From Alopecurus myosuroides (taxonomy: Eukaryota; Streptophyta; Magnoliopsida; Poales; Poaceae): a stretch of 64,000 nt of DNA. The translations under genes were made by a program, and so were the position numbers. Position 1 is the stretch's first letter. Each line of letters begins with the position of its first letter. Of this stretch, positions 10,973 through 23,170 are shown in pieces. The stretch is from the NCBI GenBank assembly GCA_028641055.1, contig JAPCYS010000656.1, forward strand, positions 186,001 through 250,000, in the 5' to 3' direction. The notes under the pieces are model-generated. The model made no database searches, was not told the origin of the DNA, and saw nothing but the letters and a program-made list of their open reading frames with translations.

Positions 10973-13557
10973 ATGGTCGATGAGGCGGAGAGCGCTGGTT
11001 CCAAGGCACCGGTCTCTATGAATGATCTCAATGATTTGAAAATTTCATTGACCTCATCCATTGAGACAAAAATCGATGAGTTGCGTCAAGTCTTGATGCA
11101 ACTCTTGAAAGCCAAAGGACCAGAGGTCACCGGCTCATCTCCTCCGAATGAAATTCCGGAGGGCGCCAAGAAAGGGGTAGATGGTGATCCTTCTAAAAAT
11201 GCTTCCGCCGAGAACTCCACGAAGAAGTATACAGAAGGAGATGGAGAATTTCACTCCGTCCCCGGAAGTTATTCTCCCGATCCTCCCGTCCCACATCCTC
11301 ATATAATCCCTAGGGGATATCCACCTAAAATTGATGCTTTTTCTTTTCGTGAATGGCAATATTACATGGAGACTCACTTGAACTCTTCTTGTATAGAGCT
11401 TTGGAGGGTCACTCGTGATGGATACAAGCCTCATGACCCCAAGAACCTAACAAGAAGAGAAGCCATAGATTGTCAACTCAACTACACCGCCTTGTCAATT
11501 CTGCTACAAGCCGTGGGTCCTAACCACATGCCACATCTTCAACAATATTCCACCGCCAAGGAAACATGGGAAGCTCTTTTTGTCATGTTTGTGGGTAATG
11601 AGAGCATGCAAAGGAATATTTATGATGGCTTTACCAATGAGGCCGAAGGATTCTATATGCATGATGGAGAGAACCACAAATACATGTACTGAAGGCTCAA
11701 GAAACTTGCCACCGCATTCACTAATGTTGGTGGCAAGTACATTGATGATGCTTGGATCAAAAGGAAGTACATGATTGCCCTCATGCCGTTTGAGCCTGCG
11801 GACTTGAAGAGCATTCAAGGAAGACATGATTTCTCTTCTATGACCTCAACTAAAGTCATGCAAGAAATGTGCTCCTATCAAGGGCAAACCAAGAATGCTC
11901 TTGATAACTATGCTAGGGCCATAGGAATGCACAAAGGGGCATCGGTTGCTTTGAAGGCCAAGGTTGTGTCTCAAGAGGTTGAGTATGAAGAAGAAGGCGA
12001 TGAGGTGTTGGCTCCATTGAAGGATCAAGAGTATGATCCCGTGCTCAAGGATATCATTGCTCTCACCGTGCAAAAGTTTTGGAGGAATCCTCCTAAGGCC
12101 AAGAAATTTGTTGAGGAGAAGACCAAGTCTCGCTATGGCAATGATGGGGCTAAAAAAGTGAGGTCTTTCTTCAATTGCCAAGATAAGCACCACTTCATTG
12201 CGGAGTGTCCATATGAAAATAGAGAACACCATAGTGGCAAGCTCGTTCGCAAGGACAAGTCCAAGGTTGAGTACAAGAAACCTCATTTCAAGAAGAAACC
12301 CTTCAACAAGAAGTCTCCCACCAAGTTTGTGCTTGTGACTCAAGAGGAGTATGATTACGGGAGTGATGAAGAAGAAGAAACCACAAGTGAAGTGGCCGCT
12401 CTTGCTATTTCTTCTACACCATCATCTTCATCTCTCTTTGAATCCCCCAATGAAAATCATCCTCACCCAAATGACAAGTGCTTCATGGATAAGGCCTCGG
12501 AGGTATCACCTTCTCCCAACTCTAAGACCCAAAGTGAACTAGAAAATCTTGCTAGTCTTAGAGTAGAAGATGAAATGCTCTCTTTGGAACGTTTTATGTC
12601 TAACATACAAGGGGATACCAAGAAGTACTTTGAGCATCTCATGATCCAATTGGGAGAGGCCCATGAATCTCTTGAGAAGAAAGGTGAGATTGAGAGAAGG
12701 GATGCGGATGAAATTGCATCCCTCTCTATGACTCTTGAGGAATAGCATGATGGTAGAGTTTCTCTTGAGGAGGAACTTGAATCTATTGAAGAAACTCATA
12801 ATGAACTTGTTTCTAATATCACTAAGGAACGTGACCTTGCAATTGCTAAATATAAAAAAGGCTAAAAAGGATAAGGTTGAGTTTGGTCTTGGTCTTGGTC
12901 ATGGTAAACTAACCGAGGAGTTTGAAAAACTAACCGAGGCTCACAAAGCTTTGGAGAGTCAACATTCTTCCCTCAAATAGTTGCATGAACAACTTCAAAC
13001 TCAACTTAATCAACTTAACAACCCTAGAACCTCTACTTCTTCTTGTGATCATGCAAATATTATTGAGGAAAATTCTAGGTTGAAAGATGAGCTTGCAAGG
13101 CTCAAGGGCAAAGGCCCTCAAGTTGAGAAAGTTGTGGTCTCTACCCCACAAGTGGTGGCCCCTAGTCCTCATGTGGTTGTTGCTAGACCACAATTGAGTG
13201 CTCCAAGGCCACAAGTGGGCAAGCAAGGTCTTGGCTATGTTGCCAAGAAGAAGAACAAGAAGAAGGCCAACAATGGTGCCTCGGGTAGTATTGTCATTAG
13301 GGACAACACTACTCGTAGCACTCCCGCACAAGCAAGCAATGTTTCTTCGAGTAGTGGTGTCATGAGGGACAACACTACTCGTAGCATCTCCACGGGAACT
13401 AACAATCCACACCATTTCTTATATGTTGATTATTATGGTGTTGTGCAAGCTAAATATGTTGGTCTTATTGAGGGTTACATTGACTATACTATTTGGGTTC
13501 CAAAGACCCTTGTTGCTAACATGAAGGGACCCTACTCGGGTCCTAACTCTAGTCAAT
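10973..13557 (+). pseudogene. Copia gag, broken by nonsense codons and a frameshift
   Basis: The start ATG at 10973 is 35 bases after the PBS. The nucleocapsid precursor frame is stopped by TGA at 11690-11692 and continues in the same frame to a TAG at 12743-12745. After that the sequence switches frame, with a shift near 12855 and a further stop at 12978-12980, and ends at 13557. The conserved block FSFREWQYYMETHLN lies near 11340. The zinc knuckle at about 12167-12208 reads FFNCQDKHHFIAEC, so the first of its three cysteines is replaced by Phe. Acidic, Ser-rich and coiled-coil-like segments (12351-12980) follow, then a PQV-type repeat and a GASGSIVIRDNTTR duplication (13270-13390). Assembly of virus-like particles is the family role, but this copy cannot do it. 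Confidence 0.8.
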
Positions 13558-13563
13558 GATCTC

Positions 13564-14236
13564 TTGCAGGACTATGCTTCCGGTGGGTCTAAATGGATAA
13601 TTGATAGTGGATGCACTAGTCATATGACCGGAAGCAAAGAGCTTGTGACGGAGTTGCGCCCAAATTACATACAAGAAACCGTCACTTATGGAGACTCGTC
13701 CTCGTCTAAGGTATCGGGGTTCGGCAAGGTTGTGATTGCTCCCGATATCACTATCGTTAACGTCATGCTTGTCGAATCCCTTGGTTTCAATTTACTTTAT
13801 GTCCGCTCTCCTGGAAAGATCGTTTTCTCCTTCTTTTTTTGATGAAGATATTGTGGTCCTTTTGAGGAGAAAGACTCTTGACGTCGCATACGTGGGACAT
13901 GTTGAAAATGACTTGTTCTTGGTGGACTTTTCGAAGTCTACCAACTCTCAATCAATGTGTCTTTTCGGAAAGGCGGACGTGGGATGGTTGTGGCATCGCC
14001 GCCTATCCCATGTCAACATGAGAACTTTGCAAAGTCTTCACAAAGGTGGCCTTATTGTCGGACTAAAAGAAAATGTTTCCTTTTCCAAAGATCGTGTTTG
14101 TAGGTCGTGTGTTGAAGGAAAGATGCACGATATATCGCACAAGGCCAAGACTATTATTTCATCAAAGAGGATCTTGGAGCTCCTCCATGTTGATCTCTTT
14201 GGTGCCGTGCCTGAGGCAAGAAGTATTGCTTGGTGA
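13564..14236 (+). pseudogene. Copia protease and GAG-pre-integrase region, frameshifted and deleted
   Basis: The aspartic protease core reads WIIDSGCTSHMTG (about 13594-13632). The frame ends at 13842 and the next recognisable piece is in another frame, so sequence around 13810-13860 is shifted and probably deleted. The GAG-pre-integrase/HHCC zinc region follows with WHRRLSHVN near 13991 and CRSC near 14099-14110. A stop at 14234-14236 separates it from the integrase core, which continues in a third frame. The family role is polyprotein cleavage and integrase DNA binding. It is non-functional here. Confidence 0.8.
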
Positions 14237-14971
14237 TTGTCGATGATTATTCAAGATACACTTGGGTTTATTTCTTAAAGTGCAAGAGTGAAACTCAACA
14301 AACCATCATCGACTTCTCCAACAAAGTGCAACGTCAACACAATGTGAAAATCATGGCTATTAGGAGTGATAATGGTTCGGAGTTCAATAACTACACTTTG
14401 AATGAATTACTTAGTGAAGAAGGCATTCGTCATCAATACTCCGCCACTAACACTCCTCAACAAAATGGTGTTGCCGAAAGGAAGAACCGCACTCTCTTGG
14501 ATATGGAAAGGACCATGTGGGCGGAGTACACTTCTCCCCAATATTTATGGGCCGAGGCCATATCCACCGCAAGCCACTCCTCCAACCGCCTCTACGTCCG
14601 CAAGGGCTTGGACAAGACTCCATATGAGATCCTCACCGGCAACAAGCCCAACGTCTCCTACTTTCGTGTATTCGGTTGTAAGTGCTTTTATTTGATCAAG
14701 GTTGGTAGGTTGTCTAAATTTCAATCCAAAACTATTAAGGGTATATTTGTTGGTTACGGTGCCGAATCCCACACTTATAGAGTCTTTGACAAAGCCTCAT
14801 GGATTGTCATAGAATCTTGTAGTTTGGTTTTCGAGGAAAGTGATGGCTCCCAAGTGGTGCATTTTCATGTTTCTAGTGTAGATGTTGAAATGCCTCAAGA
14901 AGCCATAGGAAGGATGGGTGTGGGATTTTTTCGCCCCATCGAGGGACACCTTATGGCGACTCGAGAAGGAC
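14230..14971 (+). pseudogene. Copia integrase core, cut by LARD-A insertion
   Basis: The catalytic D,D-35-E residues are visible: VDDYSRYTWV (about 14239), IRSDNGSEF (about 14360) and PQQNGVAERKNRTL (about 14454). The C-terminal GKR-like region with KGIFVGYG (about 14740) follows. The frame is intact until 14971, where LARD-A begins; the apparent stop at 14974-14976 comes from the insert. The same frame resumes at 40057. The enzyme would join the cDNA to host DNA, but the gene is interrupted. Confidence 0.85.
14967..14971. other. Left target-site duplication of LARD-A (AGGAC)
   Basis: AGGAC here is repeated at 40052-40056, directly outside the other LARD-A end. This is the 5-base duplication expected from LTR-element integration. 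Confidence 0.85.
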
Positions 14972-15361
14972 TATAGCGTTCCCACATTTAAATAATGTAA
15001 GGACACCTGTGTTATTGTGCTAGTCCCTAGATCAATTGCTAGCACCACAGTACAAAATGAAATATCATGCAAATGCATCAAAATTCTATTACATCGCATG
15101 ATCCAGTCTTTACAAAATAGTGTTACAACTTGCATAGTCTTAGAAGACTAGCAGAAAACAAAGAATTACAGTGGAAAACATAATACAACATTGAGCCCAT
15201 CTTCTTCATGTGCCACAGGCAAAACATATTGGCGATAGTCTCGAGATCCTAAACGAAATCCTCACTCGTCTTCAGAAACATCTGAAATATGGAATATGCA
15301 GCCACAAGGGAGTCAATACAATTTAATGTATTGGCAAGTAACACTATGGTGGATATGAATG
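14972..15361 (-). repeat. LARD-A left LTR, outer segment
   Basis: It matches 35516-35904 closely. The LTR terminus is TATAGCG here versus TGTAGCG in the right copy, so the terminal G has mutated to A. GAATG at 15357-15361 is the left TSD of LARD-B and is repeated at 29155-29159. Confidence 0.85.
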
Positions 15362-18300
15362 TGTAACATCTCAGTGTTTGGGAGGTTATAAGGATCTAAA
15401 TTTAATATGTGCAATTGCAAAGCATGCATCTAAAAGTACGGGAAATTTTGGCGCGAAAGTTTAAACAAAGCAAAGTGACCAAAGTTTCACTTGACATGAT
15501 GAAATAGGTCTAGTTCATCTGGTCAAGAGTACATTTGGAGTGAGCTTTATAATAAGTATATTAGGAAACCAAATCATTTGGTTTCACAAACCATAAATTG
15601 ATTTTGACCAACACAAACTCTCAACAACCTTAACCACAAGTCTTTAAGTGACTTGGGATAATTCACTAGGTATCTAGAACTCAAAGAGGGGTGAGTATCA
15701 AAATCACATATCTGATGATCATACTTCCACCAATAAGTAATACACAAGTGAACCATCTCATCAACAGAGGTGTTATGTCCTCTCAAACAATACCTCTTTA
15801 AGATATCAACCATTTGCAAAACATCTTTCCAAACTATTGAGTTCCTACTAAATGAACCTTCACAAGTAAATAACCAAAGTTTACTAGAACTCAAATCATA
15901 CAGACAGGTGTTAACTCAAAACCCACAAGTGGGAAATGATATATTAATTGTATTAACATATTTATCGAATATGTACATATCTCATCAACTATAAAAGAAG
16001 TACTTAAGAGAAGAATCAAATCTTCTTCAACCACTGTTAAAACCTTGATCATCACATCTGATCTTTCCAAACCTCTATGTCTGCATCATGAATACAAATG
16101 AAGAATATAAAATAACAACATGACACCCTGAGTAACCAACTAACAACCATGATCAAAGTCATTAAGCTCAATAACTTTCATTTGCTCAATGTCTCATTCA
16201 TCTTATATAAGGGAGCATATTAAATCTCAATACATCAATGAACCATTTGATCAATACTATCTTAAGTCACCATTCCACAAAAACTCCACACTTCTATTCA
16301 AATCATCATTCCACAACTAAAGTATCTCTGGATACAACCAAGGAATAACAACAGTAATAACCTCTATTAGAGGAATTTAATGGAAAGCTTAGTAAAACTA
16401 ATCATGTATGAAACAAGTACCTATCCTATGGGAAACAAAATAAGAAGTATATGAAACAAGAATAAAAGTTGAACTAACTCTTAACCTAGATCTTATTACT
16501 TTGTCTAGATCATTTCTATCTGGTTATCTCCCAATCTTCTCTAAGTCATTCTGCAAGAGAAGCAACCACAAGAATAGAGAAACTACCACAAGAAGGTCTT
16601 AAGAAGGATTCTTTGAAGGATTCTAGAAGTGCTATTTCAATTTATCATAAGAGTATTTGGCCACTCTTATATCCTGATATGATCTTATTAACTCCTCATG
16701 AAATAGCGTGATACTCCAATATTAGTGTTATATAGAAGAAGTTTGGTAAAAAGCTTTTACACCTTGTTAACAGATCACTTTTGTATACTCAAACAATCGA
16801 GTGTCATACACAAACAAACAAACAAACAAACAAAAGATTGAATTACATGGTACATCTCAGCCTATAGTATATGAGTAGTAATTTGGAGGCAAGATTAGCT
16901 ACCTTGTCAACAAATTCTTCTTATAGGCATAGGGCAACTAGATGTCATAAAATAAACCATATTCTTTTATAATCCTCAAAGTAAAAATCCTTGCTTGGAG
17001 ATACTGGTTGTTTTCACTACAAGGGTGAGATAATTGATGATGGAATCCAAGAGATGATCCTACTGGCAAGTGGCAAAGGTGATAACAGAAGACTAGTGAC
17101 AACTAGAGAGAAGAACATCAAGCAACAAAGGACCACATGAAGTAACACTGCTTAAGTAAGGGATCAGAAGGATATATTAGAGAAACTATAACCTTGTCAA
17201 GCTCATGAGAGATGATGAACTCATAATAATATCTTTATTGGAAATAATTATCAAGAGAGAAAATAATAACAAGCACTTGCATCTTTATATCTTGTGGTAT
17301 GTTGAGGAAGGTGGAAACAAACTAATTCCCTTGTTTTCCAGATCTTTCTCATCCATAATACAAATGGATAACAACAAGAATTCATCCATACACCCACATG
17401 TAAATGATTACATGTTCTAAAAACAACATGTAATAGTATCTATACTTGAAAACAAGGTTGGAAAACAAACATGTAGTATCTTGATATTGGGAATCAATGT
17501 GAGCATCCTAAGCCACTTATGTTCTCCACTTTATCAAGACCTAAAACAGAAAACATGATCTACACACACTTAAGTAAAATGTACACCAAACCTTCTAAGA
17601 GTTTCAAATATGAACATAACAAAGACACACAAAGGAAAGCAAGTCCATTTGATATCCAATCACATTTGGTATGCCATAGAATAACATTCCCTATTTGTTG
17701 ATTTTATTACTATGCCTAAAAAATAGCACTACTAAAGCTTACAAAGTATTTCCAAAATTATTATACCTAAAAACTATCCAATAGAAAACATCTCAGTATT
17801 TCAATAACATGTTAGTGGGGTTGTTTTCATGTCATAGAATACACTAAGTAATTTTTAATCCATATGAAATTTAAATAGAGAGAAAATAACAAAAACCACT
17901 TAATCAAGCACCTAAATAAAAAATATAAATATTCTCGAAATTCACCAAAACAAAACATGGCGAGTTGTGAAATTTGATAAGGAATTCAAATATATTTTTT
18001 ATTAATTTTTCTGTTCACAGATAGGTCCTGAAAACATAGGTTTTCTCTTAGTTTAGTAACAGAAGGACTTGAACGCAATTTACAGAAACTTGTAGGGGGT
18101 TATGTGAGAATGTGTCATCTTCAACCTTGGACAGTAGGACACTGTGCGTGTCGTTGCCTAATTCGTCGCGGTGACACCTCCTGCTCGCCGCCCTCGACAA
18201 GAGAAAGCCATCACGGCGTAGTACTTCATCTCCTCTATCCCGTGGAACCACTTGCCCACTCTCTCTTTTGCTCCGCACACCACAAACCGAAACCCTAGTT

Positions 18301-21300
18301 CATCAAGCTACCGGCCACCGCCGTCGATTCGGGCCACCTCGAAGGCAACTGAGGCCACTCGGAGATGCGCCTGGACTTACTCTTCCTCCTTGAGCTCGAA
18401 CAAGGACGAGTATGTTCTGGGCGATGGGAATTTCGCCGCCGTTTACAGGTCCGGCCGCCGCGGAAAAAGGCACGCCGCCGGCGACCAAGACTTCACCGCA
18501 CTTCCTCGACCACCTCACCGAGTTCCTGGTGAGATCGTGCATCCAGTGGTGCCTTCCATTTCGAAATTCATCAAACAATCTGTCGCGCCGCCGTGCTCTG
18601 TCCCCTGTCGCCACCGCGGTGCTTGTCGCCGGTCAACCGGTGACCATAAGGTCCAATCGCCGGTACCCCTAGAGTCCTTGAGTCACACCCTATCTCATGG
18701 TACAAAGAAATCGAGCCAATTTGCATCCCAATGCCCGATCGAAAATTCACAGGAGAAATCCCCTCCGTGGGTGATGCAATGATGACATCATCCTAGCGTC
18801 ATGCACTGTTTTCTTTTATTTTTGATTTAAAATCAAATATGAAAGGTGGGACCCACCTGTCAATTTAAAATAAAACAGAAAATCACTAAAAACTATTAAT
18901 TCAATAACTTTTAAACTAATAATCAGAAAAATACAAATAAGGTACGAAAATGTTTATAAAAATATAATCTAAATGTTTATGAACTTTTCAAAGTGTTTAA
19001 TAAAATTTAAAATTAAATATTTTCTCTAATTAAATTAAATCATTTAAAATTGAGAAAATTAATAAATAATTCATAAAATAAAAAAATACAAATTATATGC
19101 CAAATTGCTCCAAATGACATATACAACTCATCTATGATGTTTTTAAAGTTATTTGGCCAAGTTTTCATGTGTACAATATTTTGCCTAACCATTTAATTAA
19201 TTTAAAATTAATAAATTAATATCTTATTCAAATCTTTTCAGAAAATTTCAAATGATATACCAAATTAAAGGTAAAAACATTTCCAACTCTGACAAACATA
19301 AAACATTTTATTTAAGTTATAAACTTGTTTATAAAAGTTTAATGAAAGTCTATAGTGTTCCATTATAACCAGAAAACAATTACCATAAGAGTATTTTCAT
19401 TATTAATAAAACCCTAGTGTTTTCACACTTACTAAACCTATCATCACAAGTTATTAGTAAGTTAGGTGATGATAGAGTTAGTTGTAGTATTTAACCATTT
19501 TTCAACTAAAACCTTTTTCAATAACTCTACACTTTTGAACATAAAATCAAATATGTGTATTATCTTGTCCACGATTGTTTTCCACATGTTATTGTTTTCT
19601 CGTTTAATCACGTGATAACAATTTATAACCTAAACATAATAACAATTGTGTGGTAAGTAAAAGTGAAAGCCATGTAAGTCTAAAACCAGTAATAACAACA
19701 TCACCACAAATAACAAAACAATTCACCTAAAACTCTTGTGAATAAGTTATCGTATTAAACATAGCTTACACCTGTAAGCTGGGGTGTTTTCCAGGGTATT
19801 TCACGATGCATCTCATTACTATGCATGTATCATCCTTGCCATTGTTTTCTGTAGTCCTTATCAGGACTACCTTGCTATCTTTCAGATGTCGGGATTTCCT
19901 ACGAGACCCTTGAACCCGAAGACATGAATTATTATGGTTATCTCAATCACAGGCAAGTTCATCACTTGCTCATATCCTTTGCAGTACTTCATAACAAACT
20001 ATTTGCAAAAACCCTATCGTATTACCACCTGTTCTCAAAAGAATGCATGATCCTATTTTTATAATAATATGACTAATTGAATGACTACCTGAGTGGTAGT
20101 GTTCTGTTTGGTGGGCGGATGGAACCATGGTAAGATGAATAGGTCAAAGGAAGGTTCCATCTGCACGGGAACGTATTACCTAGGAATTAATCACAACTGC
20201 CGTCAGGATTCTTGCACCGTAAATTCTCGTTGACCATGGATCTTCTATGGGGGGAGTAAGTCAGCCGTGATACTTTTCTCGTTCGCATGTCAACGGGCTG
20301 CCAGAGACGTACGCTGTAGGTTCTGCGGGACTACATGCACATGGGTGGGATCCCTTAATTCCCACAGACTCTGCGGGTCTATGATGGTCTGCCAGGGGCG
20401 CGTAGATACCCATCGTGAGGGGTGGAATCAGGCGTTCAACCTGCTGGTAGAAATGGGTGGGCATGCGTTGTGCGGAGCAGCACGGTTTGGCTTGGACCAA
20501 CAACCGGGCCCCACACCTGAGTGGGAGTGGACAGGAATGTACACCTGGTTGTGCAACATGGTCTTGGTCGTCCATGGGTAAAGTAACGCACCTCTGCAGA
20601 GTGTAAAAGGATGTGGCATGTTACCCCTTGTTCCGGGAAGGAGCTGCAAACGCCGCAGGAAAGGTAACTCCATGAAAGTTCTAGTCCTGTGAAGATCTGG
20701 CGGGCATAGTCTTCAGAATTAAAAAGCAACCTCTTGAAGAAAGATTTACAAAAACCTTGCATTAGCTTATGACTCTTTTGAGTCTAAAGCTGTAGTTAGT
20801 GCATCAAACTACCCACTGTATATCATGAGCTTGCTGAGTAACGCTCGTTACTCATTCGTTTCCGTTTGACCCCCTGCTTAGATTGGAAGCCTATGGAAGT
20901 CGTCATCGTGAAGCCATCGTTACCTCATGAAGCTAGGTGGAGTCTTGTACTACTTAGCCAGTGAAGCATCGTCATCAACAACGCTGGTGGAGGAGAAGCT
21001 ATCAAGGTGTAGGTGGAGTCCATTCTTGGACTTAGCTGTTACAAGCCATAGATTAGGGCTGACATCAGCCGTAGTAGATTTAGTTCTAAGCTAGAGTTCT
21101 TCTCCAGCTTGGAGCTTCGAATTGTTCTTCTGATGTTTCATTTGCTAAGATGTTCTTTGATCTTCAAAGAGATTCTCGAGATTTTGTAATGAAGTTTGTA
21201 TCCTATAGCTTTGCCTGGTCCTGCTATGTTTCTGTTGTACTACTCTGAGGGATGTAATATTCACGAATAAGTCCTTCTGTGAGTATTATGTCATTGACTT

Positions 21301-21337
21301 GCGCACTACACATGCAGTGGTGTGTTGGGTCTCCACA
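15362..21337 (+). repeat. LARD-B 5' LTR
   Basis: It is 5976 bases long and mostly AT-rich. A CAAA tetranucleotide run lies near 16812-16836. A GC-rich island (about 18100-18680) looks like a transcribed leader (CGAAACCCTAG near 18289). TGATGACATCATCC near 18781 and an imperfect palindrome at 18841-18861 follow, then a long AT-rich stretch (18800-19760). Open frames of up to 176 codons in the GC island occur on both strands and are compositional. Confidence 0.88.
18100..18790 (+). promoter_or_regulatory. GC-rich island in LARD-B 5' LTR, candidate promoter-leader
   Basis: GC-rich sequence stands in an otherwise AT-rich LTR, repeated at about 25910-26610 in the other LTR. A CT-rich stretch (CTCTCTCTTTTGC) and CCCTAG-type leader sequence suggest transcription start nearby on the plus strand. 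No clear TATA box is seen, so this is inference. Confidence 0.35.
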
Positions 21338-21339
21338 GA

Positions 21340-21352
21340 TGCTATCAGATCG
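21340..21352 (+). other. Degenerate primer-binding site of LARD-B
   Basis: TGCTATCAGATCG lies two bases after the 5' LTR end and differs from TGGTATCAGAGCG at two positions. The location supports a mutated iMet PBS. Confidence 0.5.
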
Positions 21353-23157
21353 AAGAGACCTTAGGTCTAAAACCTTTTAGGAGATCTGTAGGTTGGTAAA
21401 GATTATAGGAAGCCATCTTATCTAAACCAGACTTCCTACAACTATGATGATCATTCACTTGAGAATGATACGGTCATACTTGTATAGAATATTCTGACTC
21501 AACTTGAGTGAATATACTTATCTATTTTCTTTATACCTAGGTATGAATAGTTAGAAGCTTAGTATGTACTAGTACCATTTAGAAAAGTAATTCTGACATA
21601 GTCAGAGATGATTAAGTCAAAGGGATGATTACCCCATTCTATGAATTAATATGATGGAGTAGAACACGGTATTGAGATAGTAAGGGAGTCCTCAAGAAGG
21701 GGTGTTTGGGAATCATGAAGAATCATTAGACCATGGTAACTACGGGGTACATACCATATCCTTAGTTAACCACTTTAGAGGTGAATCAGTATAGTATAGT
21801 ATATTATAGAATTAGGATAAGGCATAAGCATTGATGGAAGCTACCATACTAGTCCTACGATGTGATCAACACCATGAAGGATCAACAGATGCCAGGAGAA
21901 GTTTAGCGTAATCAAGATGAAGTACTTTAGTTGACATGGTACTAAGTCCTATAGGGAACCAAGTTAGACAACAACTACTCTAGAATAATGTTGTCTTGGT
22001 TTATTCCATTGAAGTAAGGCATGCAACTGGAGTAATTACTTAGGCAAAGAGGGGTTGTGTAGAATAGGACTGCAAGGTAATACATACCTACTTGTAGTGT
22101 ATAGCATTTAAGAGCCTTGGTACTTGAGATGTTTTACTCTAAGTACTTTTATTTCACGGGCTTTTGATGCATGAGTGATAACTGCATTTGGGATTTATTG
22201 GATCTTTGATTGACTAGATCTGTGCATGAAGTTGGAACTTGATGTGTATATGCATGTGCAAACATTGAGTTCTATCTTGATGTTACTGGTCTAGAGGGTA
22301 TAGGATTAGTATGAGAGCGGGTCTGAAATATCAGCTGATGAAAGTAACCACCAAAGCTCTAGAAGACCAGAAAGTCAAGAATGCAGAAGTCAATGAAAAC
22401 AATAATAGGAATGGACCACATTCCAGATCTTGTTTGGAGTTGGTGACATATTAATCAACACATGGGGAACTACCACAAGTGATGCCAAGAAAATAATATG
22501 AGTAGTTATATCATAGAAGGAAACATGTACAAGTTTGATAAATAAACTTATAGAGTTGTCCAGTAGAAGTCAAAACTCAAAGATGTAGAAGGACCATAGG
22601 AAGTAACCAGTGGAATAGGTTATAGTAACCTGTTGGAAAGAGTTAAAACTCGAGGAAACTCGAAGATATTTTCACTAATAAGTAAGTCTAAATCAATGTA
22701 CACTACGATGTACAAGATTCTTTGCGCAATATTCCTCTTGAGACCATTAGCTTGAACCAAATGGAGTCCTAAACATAGACAATATCCAGTGTACAGGAAG
22801 AATTTTATTGGTTATTCATCACTTGGTGGACATACCAAATGATCTTCAGAAAGTTATGAGAGATAGGAAACCATACCTATTCATCGGAGAATGGAACTTG
22901 GTATCCACTATATGATGGAAATACCACGTGTTTTTCGTAAGACCATTAGGAAGGCCTAGTAATAAAACAAAGTTTTTATAGCAACAAGCTAAGTATTTGA
23001 TCCACATGCAAGACAGTTGAAGGTAAACAATCAAAACATGAGGCTACACATGCCAAGGTCAACACAAGAAACATAGGTGAAGATTCAACGGTCTACAGAA
23101 GTTCTCTCTACCTATCTTTATGTGAGAGAGGTTGAACTTCGGGACGAAGTTCTTGTT

Positions 23158-23170
23158 AAGGGGGAGATAC
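23158..23170 (+). other. Polypurine tract of LARD-B
   Basis: AAGGGGGAGATAC directly precedes TGTAACATCCC of the 3' LTR. Confidence 0.75.

Larger units (their letters stand above)
21338..23170 (+). other. LARD-B internal domain, non-coding
   Basis: It runs from the PBS-like site at 21340 to the PPT. Part of it (22010-22710) is similar to the reverse complement of 1-937. It includes a second PBS-like site (TAGTATGAGAGC, 22307-22318), as though an LTR end and PBS of another element had been captured. The end carries CTTCGGGACGAAGTTC (about 23138-23153), a signature seen just before the PPT in Del/Tekay-type Gypsy elements. No protein is encoded. Confidence 0.6.

Noticed and set aside
11846..12343. 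165-codon minus-strand frame opposite Copia gag
   Set aside because: Antisense of a recognisable gag sequence, hydrophobic by codon complement.
12930..13415. 161-codon minus-strand frame opposite the gag C-terminus
   Set aside because: Antisense shadow of low-complexity gag sequence.
18252..18782. 176-codon plus-strand frame in the LARD-B LTR GC island (and its copy at 26064-26609)
   Set aside because: Long frames exist on both strands of the same GC-rich DNA, composition is Pro/Ser/Arg-rich, and the sequence lies inside an LTR. It is best explained as a leader or promoter island, not a protein.
20267..20581. 104-codon frames on both strands in the LARD-B LTR (copies at 28080-28409)
   Set aside because: Occur on both strands at once within an LTR, and the plus-strand frame is shortened in the second copy.
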